DNA of 64,000 nucleotides from Thermogemmatispora carboxidivorans (GCF_000702505.1 NZ_JNIM01000001.1:1984001-2048000); one strand, 5' to 3'; shown: positions 1 through 9,263, counted from the stretch's first letter. Numbers and translations: made by a program. The notes: generated by a model not told the origin, from the letters alone.

Positions 1-96
1 CTCCTCTCCTTTTATCGAGTGTACCCATTCATGGTGTATATGTCAAGATGTATAGACCAGATAGGTTGGAGGGGAAGGGCGTAGCGGAGTGAAGAG

Positions 97-1341
97 TTAG
101 CGTGTTGAAGGGGCTGTCTCTTGGGGGATGGAGGCGGGGTGAGGAGCTTGGAGGCGGCTAACGCGCAGCAAGGCGACGAGCAAATCGCCGACGGCGGGCA
201 AAGGATCGGTCAAAGAAAAGACAGAGAAGGTTGTGGGGCCGAGCAGTGAGCGGAGGTAAGCGAGAGGGCTGGTGAGGCCGGCGCGTATCTCCTGGATGCC
301 GGCGGGCAGGTCGGTCAAAAGGCGCAGCCAGCGGACGCCATAGCGGGTAGGGCCGGGAGGGGGGGGGGTCTGACCGGTGGCCTGGCAATACTGCAGATAG
401 GGCAGGTCGAGGCCGCAAGCCACGCAGAGCGTGTGCCAGCCCCAGGGGCGCAGATTGATATCGAGCAGCTTATAGAGGCCATCGCGAGGATCGAGCTTAA
501 ACTCGACCTCGACCATGCCACTTGTGCCCATGAAGTGGAGCAGCTTCTCGGCCAGAGGGTAGAGAGCTGGGACCTCGACGGCCTCGACAAAGCTAGAGCC
601 GAGGCCATAGTCGATGGGATATTGCCGCCGGCGGCGGGCGGTCAACGCATAGAGGAGCTGGCCGTCCTCACAGAAAGCGCCCAGCGAATATTGAAACTGG
701 CCTCCACCGGGGATAAGCTCCTGAAGCAAGATCTCATCGGTATCCAGGACTGTGCGGGCCTGGCGGTAGGCGCTAAGCAGCTCGGCGTAGTTCCTGGCTT
801 CCAGAGCCTTCAGGCGCAACGTATACTGCAGATGGACCGAGATGGCCGGCTTCACGATCACAGGAAACTGGAGATCGAGGCTGGCGAGGGCCTGCTCATC
901 GGCGGGATACCAGGTACGTGGGGCGGGGATAGCCAGTTTCTGGGCCATGCGATAAGTCAGGCGTTTATCGAGGGCCCAGCGAGCCACCTCCCAGGGAGGC
1001 GTGGTGAGCCGGTAAAGGCCAGCCAGTTCCGTATAGTGGCGGCTGATCAGCTCGACGGCCTCATCCTGCATCGGGAAGAGGACCGCACCCTGCAGGTTGC
1101 TGGCGGGGCCAGACGAGAGCAAGAATGTCAGCAGTGCCTCATCGCCGAGGGAGCCGGACCAGCGAATGCGCTGGCGCGTATAGCGTGAGAACCAGGCTGA
1201 GCGCGGTACGGCATCGAGCACCGTGCACGCGATGCCCCAGCGGCCCAAGCGGCGAGCAACTCCCAGAGCTTTGAAATCGCTTCCCAGGATCAAGGCAGGG
1301 GGGAGCCTCTTCTCTCCCCCCTCAACAGATCTACCAGGCAT
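97..1341 (-). CDS. ATP-grasp domain ligase (carboxylate-amine ligase type)
   Basis: A 414-residue protein that looks like a stand-alone ATP-grasp ligase, an enzyme class that activates a carboxylate as acyl phosphate and joins it to an amine. Seen: an N-terminal nucleotide-fold segment beginning LILGSDFKALGVARRLG, a central region with VIVKPAIS and LLQELIPGGG typical of the ATP-binding fold, and a C-terminal acidic MVEVEFKLD...LLDINLRPWGWH stretch carrying the Glu and Asn that bind Mg-ATP in the family. It lies 68 bases downstream of the FAD oxidoreductase on the same strand, so the two are probably co-transcribed. The neighbouring glycosyltransferase, deacetylase and sugar aminotransferase suggest it attaches an amino acid or similar amine to a surface glycan or its precursor. 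The substrate cannot be read from the sequence; a D-aspartate-ligase-like role is only an analogy. Confidence 0.8.
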   Translation of the reverse strand: MPGRSVEGGEKRLPPALILGSDFKALGVARRLGRWGIACTVLDAVPRSAWFSRYTRQRIRWSGSLGDEALLTFLLSSGPASNLQGAVLFPMQDEAVELISRHYTELAGLYRLTTPPWEVARWALDKRLTYRMAQKLAIPAPRTWYPADEQALASLDLQFPVIVKPAISVHLQYTLRLKALEARNYAELLSAYRQARTVLDTDEILLQELIPGGGQFQYSLGAFCEDGQLLYALTARRRRQYPIDYGLGSSFVEAVEVPALYPLAEKLLHFMGTSGMVEVEFKLDPRDGLYKLLDINLRPWGWHTLCVACGLDLPYLQYCQATGQTPPPPGPTRYGVRWLRLLTDLPAGIQEIRAGLTSPLAYLRSLLGPTTFSVFSLTDPLPAVGDLLVALLRVSRLQAPHPASIPQETAPSTR

Positions 1342-1409
1342 CAGCGTACCTACCGACCTAGAATAGCGCGTCGACCAGCTTCAAAAACAGGCAAGGTGCT
1401 AAGCCGAAG

Positions 1410-2582
1410 CTAGACGAAGCGGCGGTCGCGCTGGACGCAGCGCAAGATCTGGCGAGCGGGAATTTTCGCCCCGGCCACGAAGCGGCAAATCGGCCCGAAG
1501 CTGTGGTTAGCCAGCGCGCCAGCAAAGTGGAGGCGGGGGACCGACGACTCGAACCACTCATTGAGCACCGGATAGCCATCCCGTGCCAGAATCTGCGTCC
1601 GCAGCGCCTCGTCAAGGTAAGTCAGCTTATGGATATTCGGACGATAGCCAGTCCCCAAGAACAGGTGATCGACCAGGCGTGTCCTTCCGTCACTCAGCGT
1701 CAGCTCCAGGCGCTCGCCGCGGGGAACGGCCTTCACGACCTCTGCCGTATCTGTGACACGGACATGGCCCTCTACCCGTGGGCGCAGCCACTCTGCTCCT
1801 GCTGGCCGGACCGCGCGACGGTCGAGAGCATAGCGCGTCTTCTCTGGGAAGAGGCGGAAGATCAGTGGCGAGGCGACCAGCCAGTTGAGGCCCGGGGGCC
1901 CGACATCGCTGGGGGGATAGAAGATGCGGCGAGCGGGACCAGTGCGGTGGTAGAGCGCGCGGTTAATCCAGATCACGGGACCGCGAGCGATCAGCTCCAC
2001 GCTGGCACCGGCCTCGTGGAGCAGGGCAGCGCACTCCAGGGCGCTCTGGCCCCGTCCAACCACAGCGACCTCGCGGTTCGCAAAGTTGGAGAAATCGCGA
2101 TGGACCTGCGTATGGGAAGCCAGCTCGGGCGGCAGGTGGCGAGCGAACTCAGGCACGTAGCAGAACGGGGCAATCCCGCTAGCGACCACAACGCGCCTTG
2201 CCTTTAGAGAGCGGCCATCTGCCAGCTCAATCACGAATGTTTCGCCATCGCGGGCCAGCCTGGTGATATACGTCGGGTCTACGTCTGGAACTGCCTGGCG
2301 CTGAAACCAGCAGCAATAGTTTAGAAAGAGCGTGATCGGCAGCGGCTCCTGACGCGGCGTGCCAGTAGCGGTGCAATAGCTATCCAGGCTATAGCGGCCA
2401 TCTGGATCGAAGAGCGTCGAAGCGCTCCAGACTGACTTCAGGTGAAAGCCAGTGGGCATTTGCTGCCAAAATTCCATTGTGCGACCAAAGACCAGGGTGG
2501 CCTGGTTGCGCCCCTTGAGATAAGCGCCAATCGAAAGCCCATATGGTCCGGCGCCGATGACAACTGTGGTGTCGTTGCTCAC
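1410..2582 (-). CDS. FAD/NAD(P)-dependent monooxygenase-like oxidoreductase
   Basis: About 390 residues with two dinucleotide-binding motifs: VVIGAGPYGLSIGAYL at the N-terminus for FAD and VAVVGRGQSALECAALL mid-protein for NAD(P)H, followed by FLGTGYRPN near the C-terminus. This is the arrangement of flavin monooxygenases of the SidA/IucD or FMO-like group, which N-hydroxylate or oxygenate small substrates in the cytoplasm. The frame is open from an ATG at 2624, but I place the start at the GTG at 2582: it is preceded by GAGAGGGAGGGT at good spacing, and the FAD motif follows within a few residues. An inverted repeat lies just upstream at 2617-2640. It heads a probable two-gene unit with the ATP-grasp ligase. 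The substrate is unknown; the pairing suggests oxidation and ligation steps on one molecule. Confidence 0.8.
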   Translation of the reverse strand: MSNDTTVVIGAGPYGLSIGAYLKGRNQATLVFGRTMEFWQQMPTGFHLKSVWSASTLFDPDGRYSLDSYCTATGTPRQEPLPITLFLNYCCWFQRQAVPDVDPTYITRLARDGETFVIELADGRSLKARRVVVASGIAPFCYVPEFARHLPPELASHTQVHRDFSNFANREVAVVGRGQSALECAALLHEAGASVELIARGPVIWINRALYHRTGPARRIFYPPSDVGPPGLNWLVASPLIFRLFPEKTRYALDRRAVRPAGAEWLRPRVEGHVRVTDTAEVVKAVPRGERLELTLSDGRTRLVDHLFLGTGYRPNIHKLTYLDEALRTQILARDGYPVLNEWFESSVPRLHFAGALANHSFGPICRFVAGAKIPARQILRCVQRDRRFV

Positions 2583-3055
2583 GCAAGCACCCTCCCTCTC
2601 TCGCAGCTGATCATTGCAGGTCACTCCGATGGGTGACCTGCTGGCGAGCGCGATCTTACTGTCTCTGACAGCATACTGCCCGGGCGTTGGGAAGCGATGT
2701 TTCTTCTGGTAAAGAAGATGTCGTGGTGGTAGAGAGGGTTATGCGAATTGGTAGAGATAGCCAGAGGCCCTCTCTCGATTGCGAATATGCACTGGCTGGC
2801 CTCTTCAGGAACACATTCTTGACCGGAAGGTCAACCGTTCCGCGATCAGCAGGCGCTATGCTTACTGACTGAGCAGGTCCTTTGGTGAAGCAGCAATACC
2901 AATGAAGGGGTTGTGGAGAGTCCTATGCAGAGCGTCTGCTCTCCAGAAGATGTTTGGCTGCAATGGCGACGGAACCGGAAGGAGTATCTGCTCGGAGGGG
3001 CCAGTGTCTCTGCCCGTAGCGCTGGCAGACAACGCCGAGCGAGAGAGGTGCCTAG
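2583..3055. other. Divergent intergenic region, no gene seen
   Basis: This 473-base gap separates the leftward FAD oxidoreductase from the rightward glycosyltransferase and must hold both promoters. I see an inverted repeat at 2617-2640 and a smaller one (CTGTC-N3-GACAG) at 2659-2671. Short open frames in both directions have no recognisable content. Confidence 0.5.
2617..2640. promoter_or_regulatory. Inverted repeat upstream of FAD oxidoreductase
   Basis: Perfect 8-base arms CAGGTCAC and GTGACCTG are separated by 8 bases, 35 bases ahead of the GTG start at 2582. It could be an operator or a 5'-leader hairpin. No regulator can be assigned. Confidence 0.35.
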
Positions 3056-4288
3056 ATGAAGCTATTGGCGGTGATCCCCTACCTGCCTGCTCCAACCTGG
3101 GGAGGTGGAGCGCGCAGCTTCTATGTCTTAAAGGCTCTGGCGAGCAAGTACTCTGTTTCGCTAATCGCGCTGAGTCATGGAGAGGAGTCGCAGGAGACTG
3201 CAAGCTGGGGGCCGCTGTTAGAGCGGTTGCAGAGCGTTGACCTGGTCTCGTCCTCTACCTCACGCTGGAGACGCTGGCGGCAGGCGCTGAACGTAGTGCG
3301 GGGAAGGTCAAGCGCCATCGCTGAGCGTTGTCCGCCTGGTTTGCAGGCCGCGCTTGATCGCGCTTTGGCCACGGACAACTATCAGGCGATCTATGTCGAT
3401 GGTGCGCTGACCGCTGCTGGTCTGCGCCTGCCTGCCTCTCTGCCTCTGTTTATTCTGCAGCACAACCTTGAGTACGAGCTGCTCTATCGCACCTATCTCG
3501 CTGAGAAGGGCTGGTTGCGCAGGTGGTATAACAGGCGTGAGTATCGCTTGGTCAAACCACGCGAGCTGGCGTGCTGTCAGCGAGCGGCAGCTGTCTTAGT
3601 GGCGAGCGAGCGCGAGCGCCAGCTCTTGCAGGAACTGCTCCCGCAGGCTCGTGTTGGCGTCGTCCCCAACGGCGTAGATCTCTCCTTCTTTGCCCCCACC
3701 CATATGGGTGAGGAGGAGGAGGGGCGACGGATCGTCTTCACCGGTTCGCTGGACTATTATCCCAATGAGCAAGCTGTTCTCAGCTTTGCGCGCCAGTGCT
3801 GGCCGCTCATCCGCGAGCGAGTACCTGGCGCTGAGTGGTGGATTGTGGGGCGCAATCCGCCTCGCTCGGTACAGCGTCTGGCCAGGCTGCCAGGGGTAAC
3901 GGTCACTGGTACGGTGCCCGATGTACGCCCCTATCTGGCAGGGGCCAGCGTTGTGGTAGTTCCCTTACTCATCGGCAGCGGAACGCGCCTCAAAATTCTA
4001 GAAGCGCTGGCAATGAGCAAGGCAGTGGTCTCGACGACGTTAGGAGCGGAGGGCCTGGCTGTGACCTCTGATCGCCATTTGTTGCTCGCTGATACCCCTG
4101 AAGACTTCGTAAAAGCGGTTGTCTTACTCTTCGAGGATACCAGGCGCCGGCGGGCCCTGGCGGAGGCTGGCAGGCGATTGGTGGAGCAAGCCTATTCGTG
4201 GGAGAGCTGCGAAGAGCGCCTGGCGGCCCTCCTCGCTGAGGAGGAGCTTCTGGGAAGGAAACCGCTCTTCCGTGGCTCCTTTCTCTAG
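3056..4288 (+). CDS. GT4-family glycosyltransferase
   Basis: A 410-residue retaining glycosyltransferase of GT-B fold that transfers a sugar from an activated donor to a growing glycan at the inner membrane face. Seen: an N-terminal acceptor domain starting MKLLAVIPYLPAPTWGGGAR, the linker VVPNGVDLSFF, and a C-terminal donor domain with VFTGSLDYYPNE, WWIVGRNPP, VTGTVPDVRPYLAGA and the glycine-rich GSGTRLKILEALAM that contains the donor-binding Glu. The pattern resembles the sugar transferases found in EPS clusters. The start follows GAGAGAGG a few bases upstream. A FemAB-like gene follows on the same strand after 160 bases. Donor and acceptor are not predictable. Confidence 0.88.
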   Translation: MKLLAVIPYLPAPTWGGGARSFYVLKALASKYSVSLIALSHGEESQETASWGPLLERLQSVDLVSSSTSRWRRWRQALNVVRGRSSAIAERCPPGLQAALDRALATDNYQAIYVDGALTAAGLRLPASLPLFILQHNLEYELLYRTYLAEKGWLRRWYNRREYRLVKPRELACCQRAAAVLVASERERQLLQELLPQARVGVVPNGVDLSFFAPTHMGEEEEGRRIVFTGSLDYYPNEQAVLSFARQCWPLIRERVPGAEWWIVGRNPPRSVQRLARLPGVTVTGTVPDVRPYLAGASVVVVPLLIGSGTRLKILEALAMSKAVVSTTLGAEGLAVTSDRHLLLADTPEDFVKAVVLLFEDTRRRRALAEAGRRLVEQAYSWESCEERLAALLAEEELLGRKPLFRGSFL

Positions 4289-4451
4289 CCAGATAGCAAG
4301 ACCTGGAAGCAATGGCCTTCGTGCATCGCGCGCTTGCTGGTGGCTGGATGCTTGGCCAAAGGGCGCTTGGACCCTCTTACTGACTGGTGGCAGGAGGGGT
4401 GGTAGTAAAGGTAGCTGGTAGCTACCAGGCTAGCACGGGCTAGGAGCAGTG

Positions 4452-5504
4452 ATGATGACACAGGCAACGCTCTCTCTTTCACAGACATGGTCGCCGGCCC
4501 TGGCACAGGAGGCCAGCGAGACCTTCTATCTCATGCCTGAGTGGTTAGAGTTGATCAGCCGTCTCTATGGCTATCAACTGCTGCCTCTGGGACTGCGCAA
4601 TGAGGCTGGCCAACTCTGCGGCTTTTTGCCGCTCTGTCTCGTGCAGAACCGCCCAGGGAGCCGGCGGTTAGTGGCCTTCCCATTTTCGGATTACTGCCCG
4701 CTACTGGCTGACAGTGCTGCGCATGCTCAGATCCTGCTCGATCAGGCTCTAGCGCTGGCCGCGGAGCAGAAGGCGGACTGCTTGGAGCTACGCTGTGGTC
4801 CCAATGAATTGCTGCAGGCGGAGAGCCACTTTGTAACCAGCGATCTCTACGTGCGTTGGCTGCTCCCGCTCGCGCAGGATGCTCAAAAGGTCTGGTCCCA
4901 GTTGCGGAAGCCAGTACAGCGCCAAGTGCGCAAAGCGGCCCAGTTGGGGGTCCAGGTGCGGCTGGCAGCGCGCCGCGAAGAGATGCTGAGCTATTATCAG
5001 CTCCATCTGCGCACGCGCTGTAAGAAACACGGATTGCCTGCTCAGCCACGGCGTTTCTTCCTGGAGCTGTGGGAGACTTTTGCGCCCAGCGGACGATTAC
5101 GGCTATGGTTGGCGGAGTATGAGGGGCAGCCGATTGCTGGGATGATCTTCCTGGCGGCGGGTGGAACACTGCGTTATGCCTATGGGGCGTCACACGAGCG
5201 CTACCTGCATCTGGCGCCCAATAACCTGTTGATGTGGCAGGCGATTGAACAGGCATGCAAAGAGGGATTCAAGGTGTTGGACCTTGGGCGCACGGCCTGT
5301 GCGAATCAGGGTTTGATGGAGTTTAAGCGTCGCTGGGGAGCTGAGAAAGTGCCGCTACCCTATTATTATTATCCGCGCCAGGCGGGTCCAGTCAGTACCT
5401 CTGAGGAGAGCCGCGCCTATCGTCTCTTGACAAGTTGCTGGCGATTGCTGCCTCTCCAGGTGAGCGGGCCCCTCGGAGGGCTGCTTTATCGTTATCTGGG
5501 ATAA
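4452..5504 (+). CDS. FemAB-like GNAT-fold acyltransferase
   Basis: About 350 residues resembling FemAB-type acyltransferases (Acetyltransf_6), which transfer aminoacyl or acyl groups onto cell-wall or exopolysaccharide precursors. Supporting segments are the central PVQRQVRKAAQLGVQVR, the YYQLHLRTRCKKHGLP helix with RFFLELWETF, and the C-terminal GNAT half with PIAGMIFLAAGGTLRYAYGAS, NNLLMWQAIEQACKEG and LDLGRTACANQGLMEFKRRW. Three start codons lie in a row (GTG 4449, ATG 4452, ATG 4455) after AGGAG at 4442-4446; the ATGs have the better spacing. It follows the glycosyltransferase and is probably in the same unit. An aminoacyl modification would fit the ATP-grasp ligase across the divergent promoter, but that is inference. 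Confidence 0.8.
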   Translation: MMTQATLSLSQTWSPALAQEASETFYLMPEWLELISRLYGYQLLPLGLRNEAGQLCGFLPLCLVQNRPGSRRLVAFPFSDYCPLLADSAAHAQILLDQALALAAEQKADCLELRCGPNELLQAESHFVTSDLYVRWLLPLAQDAQKVWSQLRKPVQRQVRKAAQLGVQVRLAARREEMLSYYQLHLRTRCKKHGLPAQPRRFFLELWETFAPSGRLRLWLAEYEGQPIAGMIFLAAGGTLRYAYGASHERYLHLAPNNLLMWQAIEQACKEGFKVLDLGRTACANQGLMEFKRRWGAEKVPLPYYYYPRQAGPVSTSEESRAYRLLTSCWRLLPLQVSGPLGGLLYRYLG

Positions 5505-5860
5505 GCGAGCAGGAAGCGACAGGGTGGCTACCTAGGCCAGCCCAGGCCGATAGATCGGCAGGGTGCTGGCCTCCTTCCTGGATCGATCAAGTGAAGACAG
5601 GTGAGAGAGGCAAACAGAGGAGCCAGGAGATGGATTGAGCAAGGCCTTTCACCGTCCAGCTCCTCTGCCTGCCCGACTGATGTTGAGTGTTCTCGGCTGG
5701 CTTTGTGGTCATGGCGCGAGCGCTCTCGCAGCGCTTGTGATCAACGAGCCGCGGCGCTCATTGGACGAGAGGATCATCGCGTGCTTGACCAGCTGGTAAG
5801 CGACAGGCAGGGAGGCGATGCCAGCAGTGACAAGCGTCCCATGCCGGATGAGCCTGGCAC
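5505..5860. other. Convergent intergenic region, no gene supported
   Basis: This 356-base gap lies between convergent genes. A 39-codon frame on the plus strand from 5681 and a hydrophobic-looking minus-strand frame over the same bases are the only candidates. Neither has a ribosome binding site or a family I know. Confidence 0.4.
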
Positions 5861-6601
5861 TTAGCTGGAGGCTCGCTGTGCGTGCTCGGATGAGCTAGCT
5901 GGGGCCTCGGCCTTCTCGGGGTGACGTACCAGCGTGTAGCCTACCCCCGGTACGGTGAGAATGTAGCGCGGATTGGCCGGGTCCGGCTCGATTTTCTGTC
6001 GGAGATGGTGGATATGGGCCTTGATCAGACTGGCATCGCCGTCGTTCCCAAAACCCCAGATGTGGGCCACAATCTGGCCCGCTGTACAGACGTTATTGGC
6101 GTTGATTCCTAGCAGATGCAGTAGCTTGCTCTCGGTGGGTGTGAGATGCACCGTTTTGCCAAAGATGCGCGCCTCGTTGTGAAGAGAGTCGATGGAGAGA
6201 GGGCCAACGGTGATGACGGCGGGAGGACGTAAGAGAAGGGTTGAACGCCCACGCCGACTGACAGCTCGGATGCGTGCCAGCAGCTGAGCCGGGAAGAAAG
6301 GCTTGCGCAGGTAATCGTCTGCGCCCCCCTCCAGACACTGGATCTCATTGTGTACGTCCTGCTCTTGAGAGATGACTAGCACAAGGGCATCGTGCCGCGT
6401 ACGCATCTCGCGGCACAGAGCGAGAGCATCGGTGTCTTTGAGTGCCGTGTCCAGAAGGACCAGGTCTGGTTTGTGCTCTTCCCACTCACGACGCGCCTGC
6501 TCACCAGAATACGCGCGTCGCACCTCGTGTCCCAGTGTCTTTAACCAGCCTGTCAACATTTCAACAAGATCACGGTCTTCATCAATAATAAGCAATTTCA
6601 T
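5861..6601 (-). CDS. OmpR-type response regulator (orphan)
   Basis: A 246-residue two-domain response regulator. The receiver has the acidic pair (LLIIDEDRDL), the phospho-acceptor Asp in LVLLDTALKD, a Ser switch residue in VLVISQEQD and the conserved Lys in DDYLRKPFFPAQL. The C-terminal winged helix has LTPTESKLLHLL, the recognition-helix region LIKAHIHHLRQKIEP and ILTVPGVGYTL, as in OmpR/PhoB DNA binding. No histidine kinase lies nearby. A TTG one codon earlier (6604) is an alternative start; I take the ATG at 6601. Its place among surface-glycan genes suggests, but does not prove, that it controls them. The next gene upstream is a NarL-type regulator on the same strand, 163 bases away. Confidence 0.9.
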   Translation of the reverse strand: MKLLIIDEDRDLVEMLTGWLKTLGHEVRRAYSGEQARREWEEHKPDLVLLDTALKDTDALALCREMRTRHDALVLVISQEQDVHNEIQCLEGGADDYLRKPFFPAQLLARIRAVSRRGRSTLLLRPPAVITVGPLSIDSLHNEARIFGKTVHLTPTESKLLHLLGINANNVCTAGQIVAHIWGFGNDGDASLIKAHIHHLRQKIEPDPANPRYILTVPGVGYTLVRHPEKAEAPASSSEHAQRASS

Positions 6602-6764
6602 CAAAATACCCCGTTCTCATAGCTGCCGATACTCTACCGGATTTCGTATAGTAGAAGATTTTGCCTTCCCGGGAACACTCAACTCTCTAGTATTAAAACA
6701 CAATGACCTGCAGATTTACAACTCCTCAATTGAAGTATTCTGAAAAGCATGAACTTGTCAATAA

Positions 6765-7571
6765 TTACTGCTCATCCCATACTTGAGGTCCCTCAAATGA
6801 GGTATGAGAGGCAGCCTGAGTGCGATTGCTGGCTCCAAGCTTTCGCAGAATGTGCTGAACATGCTTCCCTACCGTGTAAGGGGAGATCGACAGGCGGGCC
6901 GCGATCTGCTTATTGCTCAGGCCGAGTCGCAGGAGGCGAAGGATCTTCTGCTCCTGCGCGGTGAGATGAGGCCGGACAGCTGGCCTGCGGGGTTCTGTGG
7001 AAGCTTGCTCGGAGCGGAGATGAAGCTGATCAGCCTGAGTCTGCTCCGGGGTGAGGGCCGGGCCTGTGGTGGCGATGGTTGCGGACAGGGTGGCGGCCAG
7101 GCGGTAGCACTCCCAGATCAGCAGGCGGATAGCAGCGCTAGCTACCTGGGGGGCCAGGGCCAGCTCGCCCCTGCGCAGTCCTTCCAGGCAGGCGAGCACC
7201 TGGTGGCCAGGGGTGTCCTTCGTCAGGTAGCCGCTGGCACCGTTGAGCAAGGCACGCAGGAGTAAGTCATCGTTGATGCTGGAAGCGAGCAGGACCACAT
7301 GAGGAGGAGAAGGCATTTCACTCAGGCGGCGTGTCAGTTCGATGCAATCTCCGTCAGCTATCGTACAGTCGATGAGAACCGTATCCACGGCGGTCGTCGC
7401 TACAGTCTCTAGCAGAGCGGCGCAAGAATTCACCTCCGTCAGCACTTCGAACCCCTCGCTAGTTGCCAGCAGGCTGTGCAGCCCGCGGCAGAAGATATCA
7501 GCTTCATGTGCGATGACTACGCGCTGAGTCCTCCTGTAAGAAGGCAACTGCTGTCTGTCTTGAGACGGCAT
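6765..7571 (-). CDS. NarL/LuxR-type response regulator (orphan)
   Basis: A 268-residue regulator with an N-terminal receiver and a C-terminal LuxR helix-turn-helix. The receiver keeps the phospho-acceptor Asp in VLIDCTIADGD, a Ser in VVLLASS and Lys in GYLTKDTPGHQ; the N-terminal acidic cluster reads AHEADIF and is less canonical. The HTH reads LTAQEQKILRLLRLGLSNKQIAARLSIS split by normal spacing, then YTVGKHVQHILRKLGASNRTQA, a near-perfect GerE-family recognition region. A Gln/Glu-rich linker of about 50 residues joins the halves. No cognate kinase is in the window. It probably acts as a dimeric DNA-binding activator under the control of a kinase encoded elsewhere. Confidence 0.9.
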   Translation of the reverse strand: MPSQDRQQLPSYRRTQRVVIAHEADIFCRGLHSLLATSEGFEVLTEVNSCAALLETVATTAVDTVLIDCTIADGDCIELTRRLSEMPSPPHVVLLASSINDDLLLRALLNGASGYLTKDTPGHQVLACLEGLRRGELALAPQVASAAIRLLIWECYRLAATLSATIATTGPALTPEQTQADQLHLRSEQASTEPRRPAVRPHLTAQEQKILRLLRLGLSNKQIAARLSISPYTVGKHVQHILRKLGASNRTQAASHTSFEGPQVWDEQ

Positions 7572-7904
7572 ACGCTCATCCTTTTCCTCATGGCTCTAGT
7601 CAGTGCCATTTCGTTAACCCCCTAAGTATGGACGTAGTAGATCGAAGTTTTTTACAGATGAAGTAGCTGGTGAGTATTCTTGCTGACTTAAGGACTGAGA
7701 GCACCAGACGATACCAACGTGTGGCACTTTCCCAGGTGTTACCTGCTAGAACGCTGGCCCGGGACAGGAAAGAGGCTCCTGCCGTGCTCTGGCGCATCTT
7801 GGGGCAGGTTATCTGGGCCTGGTTCTATCCTCTCCCCCCTATCGCCGTTGCTCCACTCTGCTTCAGGGGCCTTCCCTATGCTCTCCTGGGGCTGGGCCTG
7901 TCTG
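7572..7904. other. Intergenic region, no gene seen
   Basis: These 333 bases separate the end of the deacetylase-like gene from the start of the NarL-type regulator (both leftward). The right part lies directly downstream of a deacetylase that ends inside what looks like a second domain. None of the three minus-strand frames continues that domain convincingly. Confidence 0.4.
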
Positions 7905-9263
7905 TTATGGCGAGGGGCGGCTGGCGCGGGCAACCTCGACGATGCGGAGGAAGAAGTCCTGGATGGTTACCGAATCGATATCGCTGCTGATGGCCAGGGC
8001 GGCGCGATAGTGGGCGGGCCAGGGAGCAAAGGAGAGCAGGGGGGCTGACAGCGCTTCGAGCCGGGCGACGAGCTGGCGGCGCTGCTCCCGCTGCTCCCTG
8101 GGAGAAGCTCCCAGGCCGGCGGGCAGATCCAGAAATAGGCTGTAGCTGGTCGCCTCCTCGGGGCTGGCGCGAGTCACAGCGTAGCCCTGCTCCTGGAGAA
8201 AGGCCATGACTGCTGGCGGAGTCGCTGGCGAGAGGGCTATGGCAGGGCAGCGTTCGGCCTCCACAAGCCACTCTTGTTGTTGTAGTTCTCCTGGGACCCT
8301 TTGACCGTCGGTGGCTGCACTGGAGCGAGCGAGCACCGTGAGCTGACGGGTCTTGACGTAGGCGCGTGGTGAGCTGAGCAGGCGAACCTGCCAGCGTTGA
8401 GGGCCGGCGGGATTGATGTCGAAGCGGAAATGGCAGCGCTCACGCCACCAGCGAGCGATCTCCTCCAGACGGGCGATCCAGACCGGTTCTGGCTGGCTGG
8501 TGGCGTAGTCGAGCAGGCCACGGAGCGCAGCCTGGCAGAGCAAGCCACGCTCCGGGTGAAGATTGAGGACATACAGACCACCCAGGGTGTAGACGTGGGC
8601 CATGACCTCGGACCAGATAGCGGCGATGCGTTCTGGATCAGTGATGCGCAGGCGGTCGAAGAGCATTTCATCATCGGGGATGCTGGTGGGCAGGCGTACT
8701 AATGCCCCCTCGCAATGTGGGCGCAAGTCATAGATGCTCGGAGGCACTGCCTGAAACAAGCGTAGGGATTTCTCGTAGCCGCTGCGCAGCAGAGGCGAGA
8801 GGGTTGTCAGATCGATCACATCGTGAATGACTGCCTCGTTGCTTTCATAGGTGAAACCCAGCGAAGCGAAGATCTCCAGAGCCTCCTCAGTCCAGCCAAG
8901 GTAAGGGTTGCGGAAGCCGGCAAAGGAGATCTGACTGTGGCTGAAGACGGCGATGGCCAGCTGGGTCTGACGCTCCTGCTCCTGGCGGGTCAAGGTGCGA
9001 TAATCGTTGTGGACGTAGCCGTGAATCCCGATTTCGGCGCCGCTGGCAGCGATTCGGCGTAGTAAGGGAACGTGGCGGCGCAGCACCACGGCGGGGATAA
9101 AGAAGGTTGGATAAGCCCCATACAGGCGCAGCGTTGTCACCAGGGCTTGGAGGGCCTGGGCAGTGCGCTGCTCTGTCAGGCCAAAGCGAGCGAAGACCGT
9201 CCATAGGCGGCGCAGGAAATTATGCGGGCCCTTCGTGCGCAGAGAAAAGGCGACCAGATTCAT
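7905..9263 (-). CDS. Polysaccharide deacetylase-like (NodB-type) protein, C-terminus possibly truncated
   Basis: A 452-residue protein whose first 270 residues resemble a NodB-type carbohydrate esterase: YPTFFIPAVVLRRHVPLLRRIA, EIGIHGYVHNDYRTLT (metal-ligand type His residues), ISFAGFRNPYLGWTEEAL and a later HPERGLL. The first catalytic Asp motif is not in its usual N-terminal form, so activity should be treated as uncertain. The last 35 residues, PAHYRAALAISSDIDSVT and following, look like the opening strand of a second deacetylase-like domain cut short by a stop at 7905-7907. It sits 78 bases downstream of the Gfo/Idh/MocA gene in a probable operon with the DegT aminotransferase, fitting deacetylation of an N-acetyl sugar. 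No signal peptide is seen. Confidence 0.75.
   Translation of the reverse strand: MNLVAFSLRTKGPHNFLRRLWTVFARFGLTEQRTAQALQALVTTLRLYGAYPTFFIPAVVLRRHVPLLRRIAASGAEIGIHGYVHNDYRTLTRQEQERQTQLAIAVFSHSQISFAGFRNPYLGWTEEALEIFASLGFTYESNEAVIHDVIDLTTLSPLLRSGYEKSLRLFQAVPPSIYDLRPHCEGALVRLPTSIPDDEMLFDRLRITDPERIAAIWSEVMAHVYTLGGLYVLNLHPERGLLCQAALRGLLDYATSQPEPVWIARLEEIARWWRERCHFRFDINPAGPQRWQVRLLSSPRAYVKTRQLTVLARSSAATDGQRVPGELQQQEWLVEAERCPAIALSPATPPAVMAFLQEQGYAVTRASPEEATSYSLFLDLPAGLGASPREQREQRRQLVARLEALSAPLLSFAPWPAHYRAALAISSDIDSVTIQDFFLRIVEVARASRPSP

Noticed and set aside
433..1188. A 251-codon plus-strand frame over the ATP-grasp gene
   Set aside because: It mirrors a well-supported gene on the other strand, has no ribosome binding site and no family features.
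5660..5860. Hydrophobic minus-strand and 39-codon plus-strand frames in the convergent gap
   Set aside because: They are short, occur over the same bases on both strands, have no ribosome binding site and resemble no known family; open frames of this length are expected by chance at this GC content.
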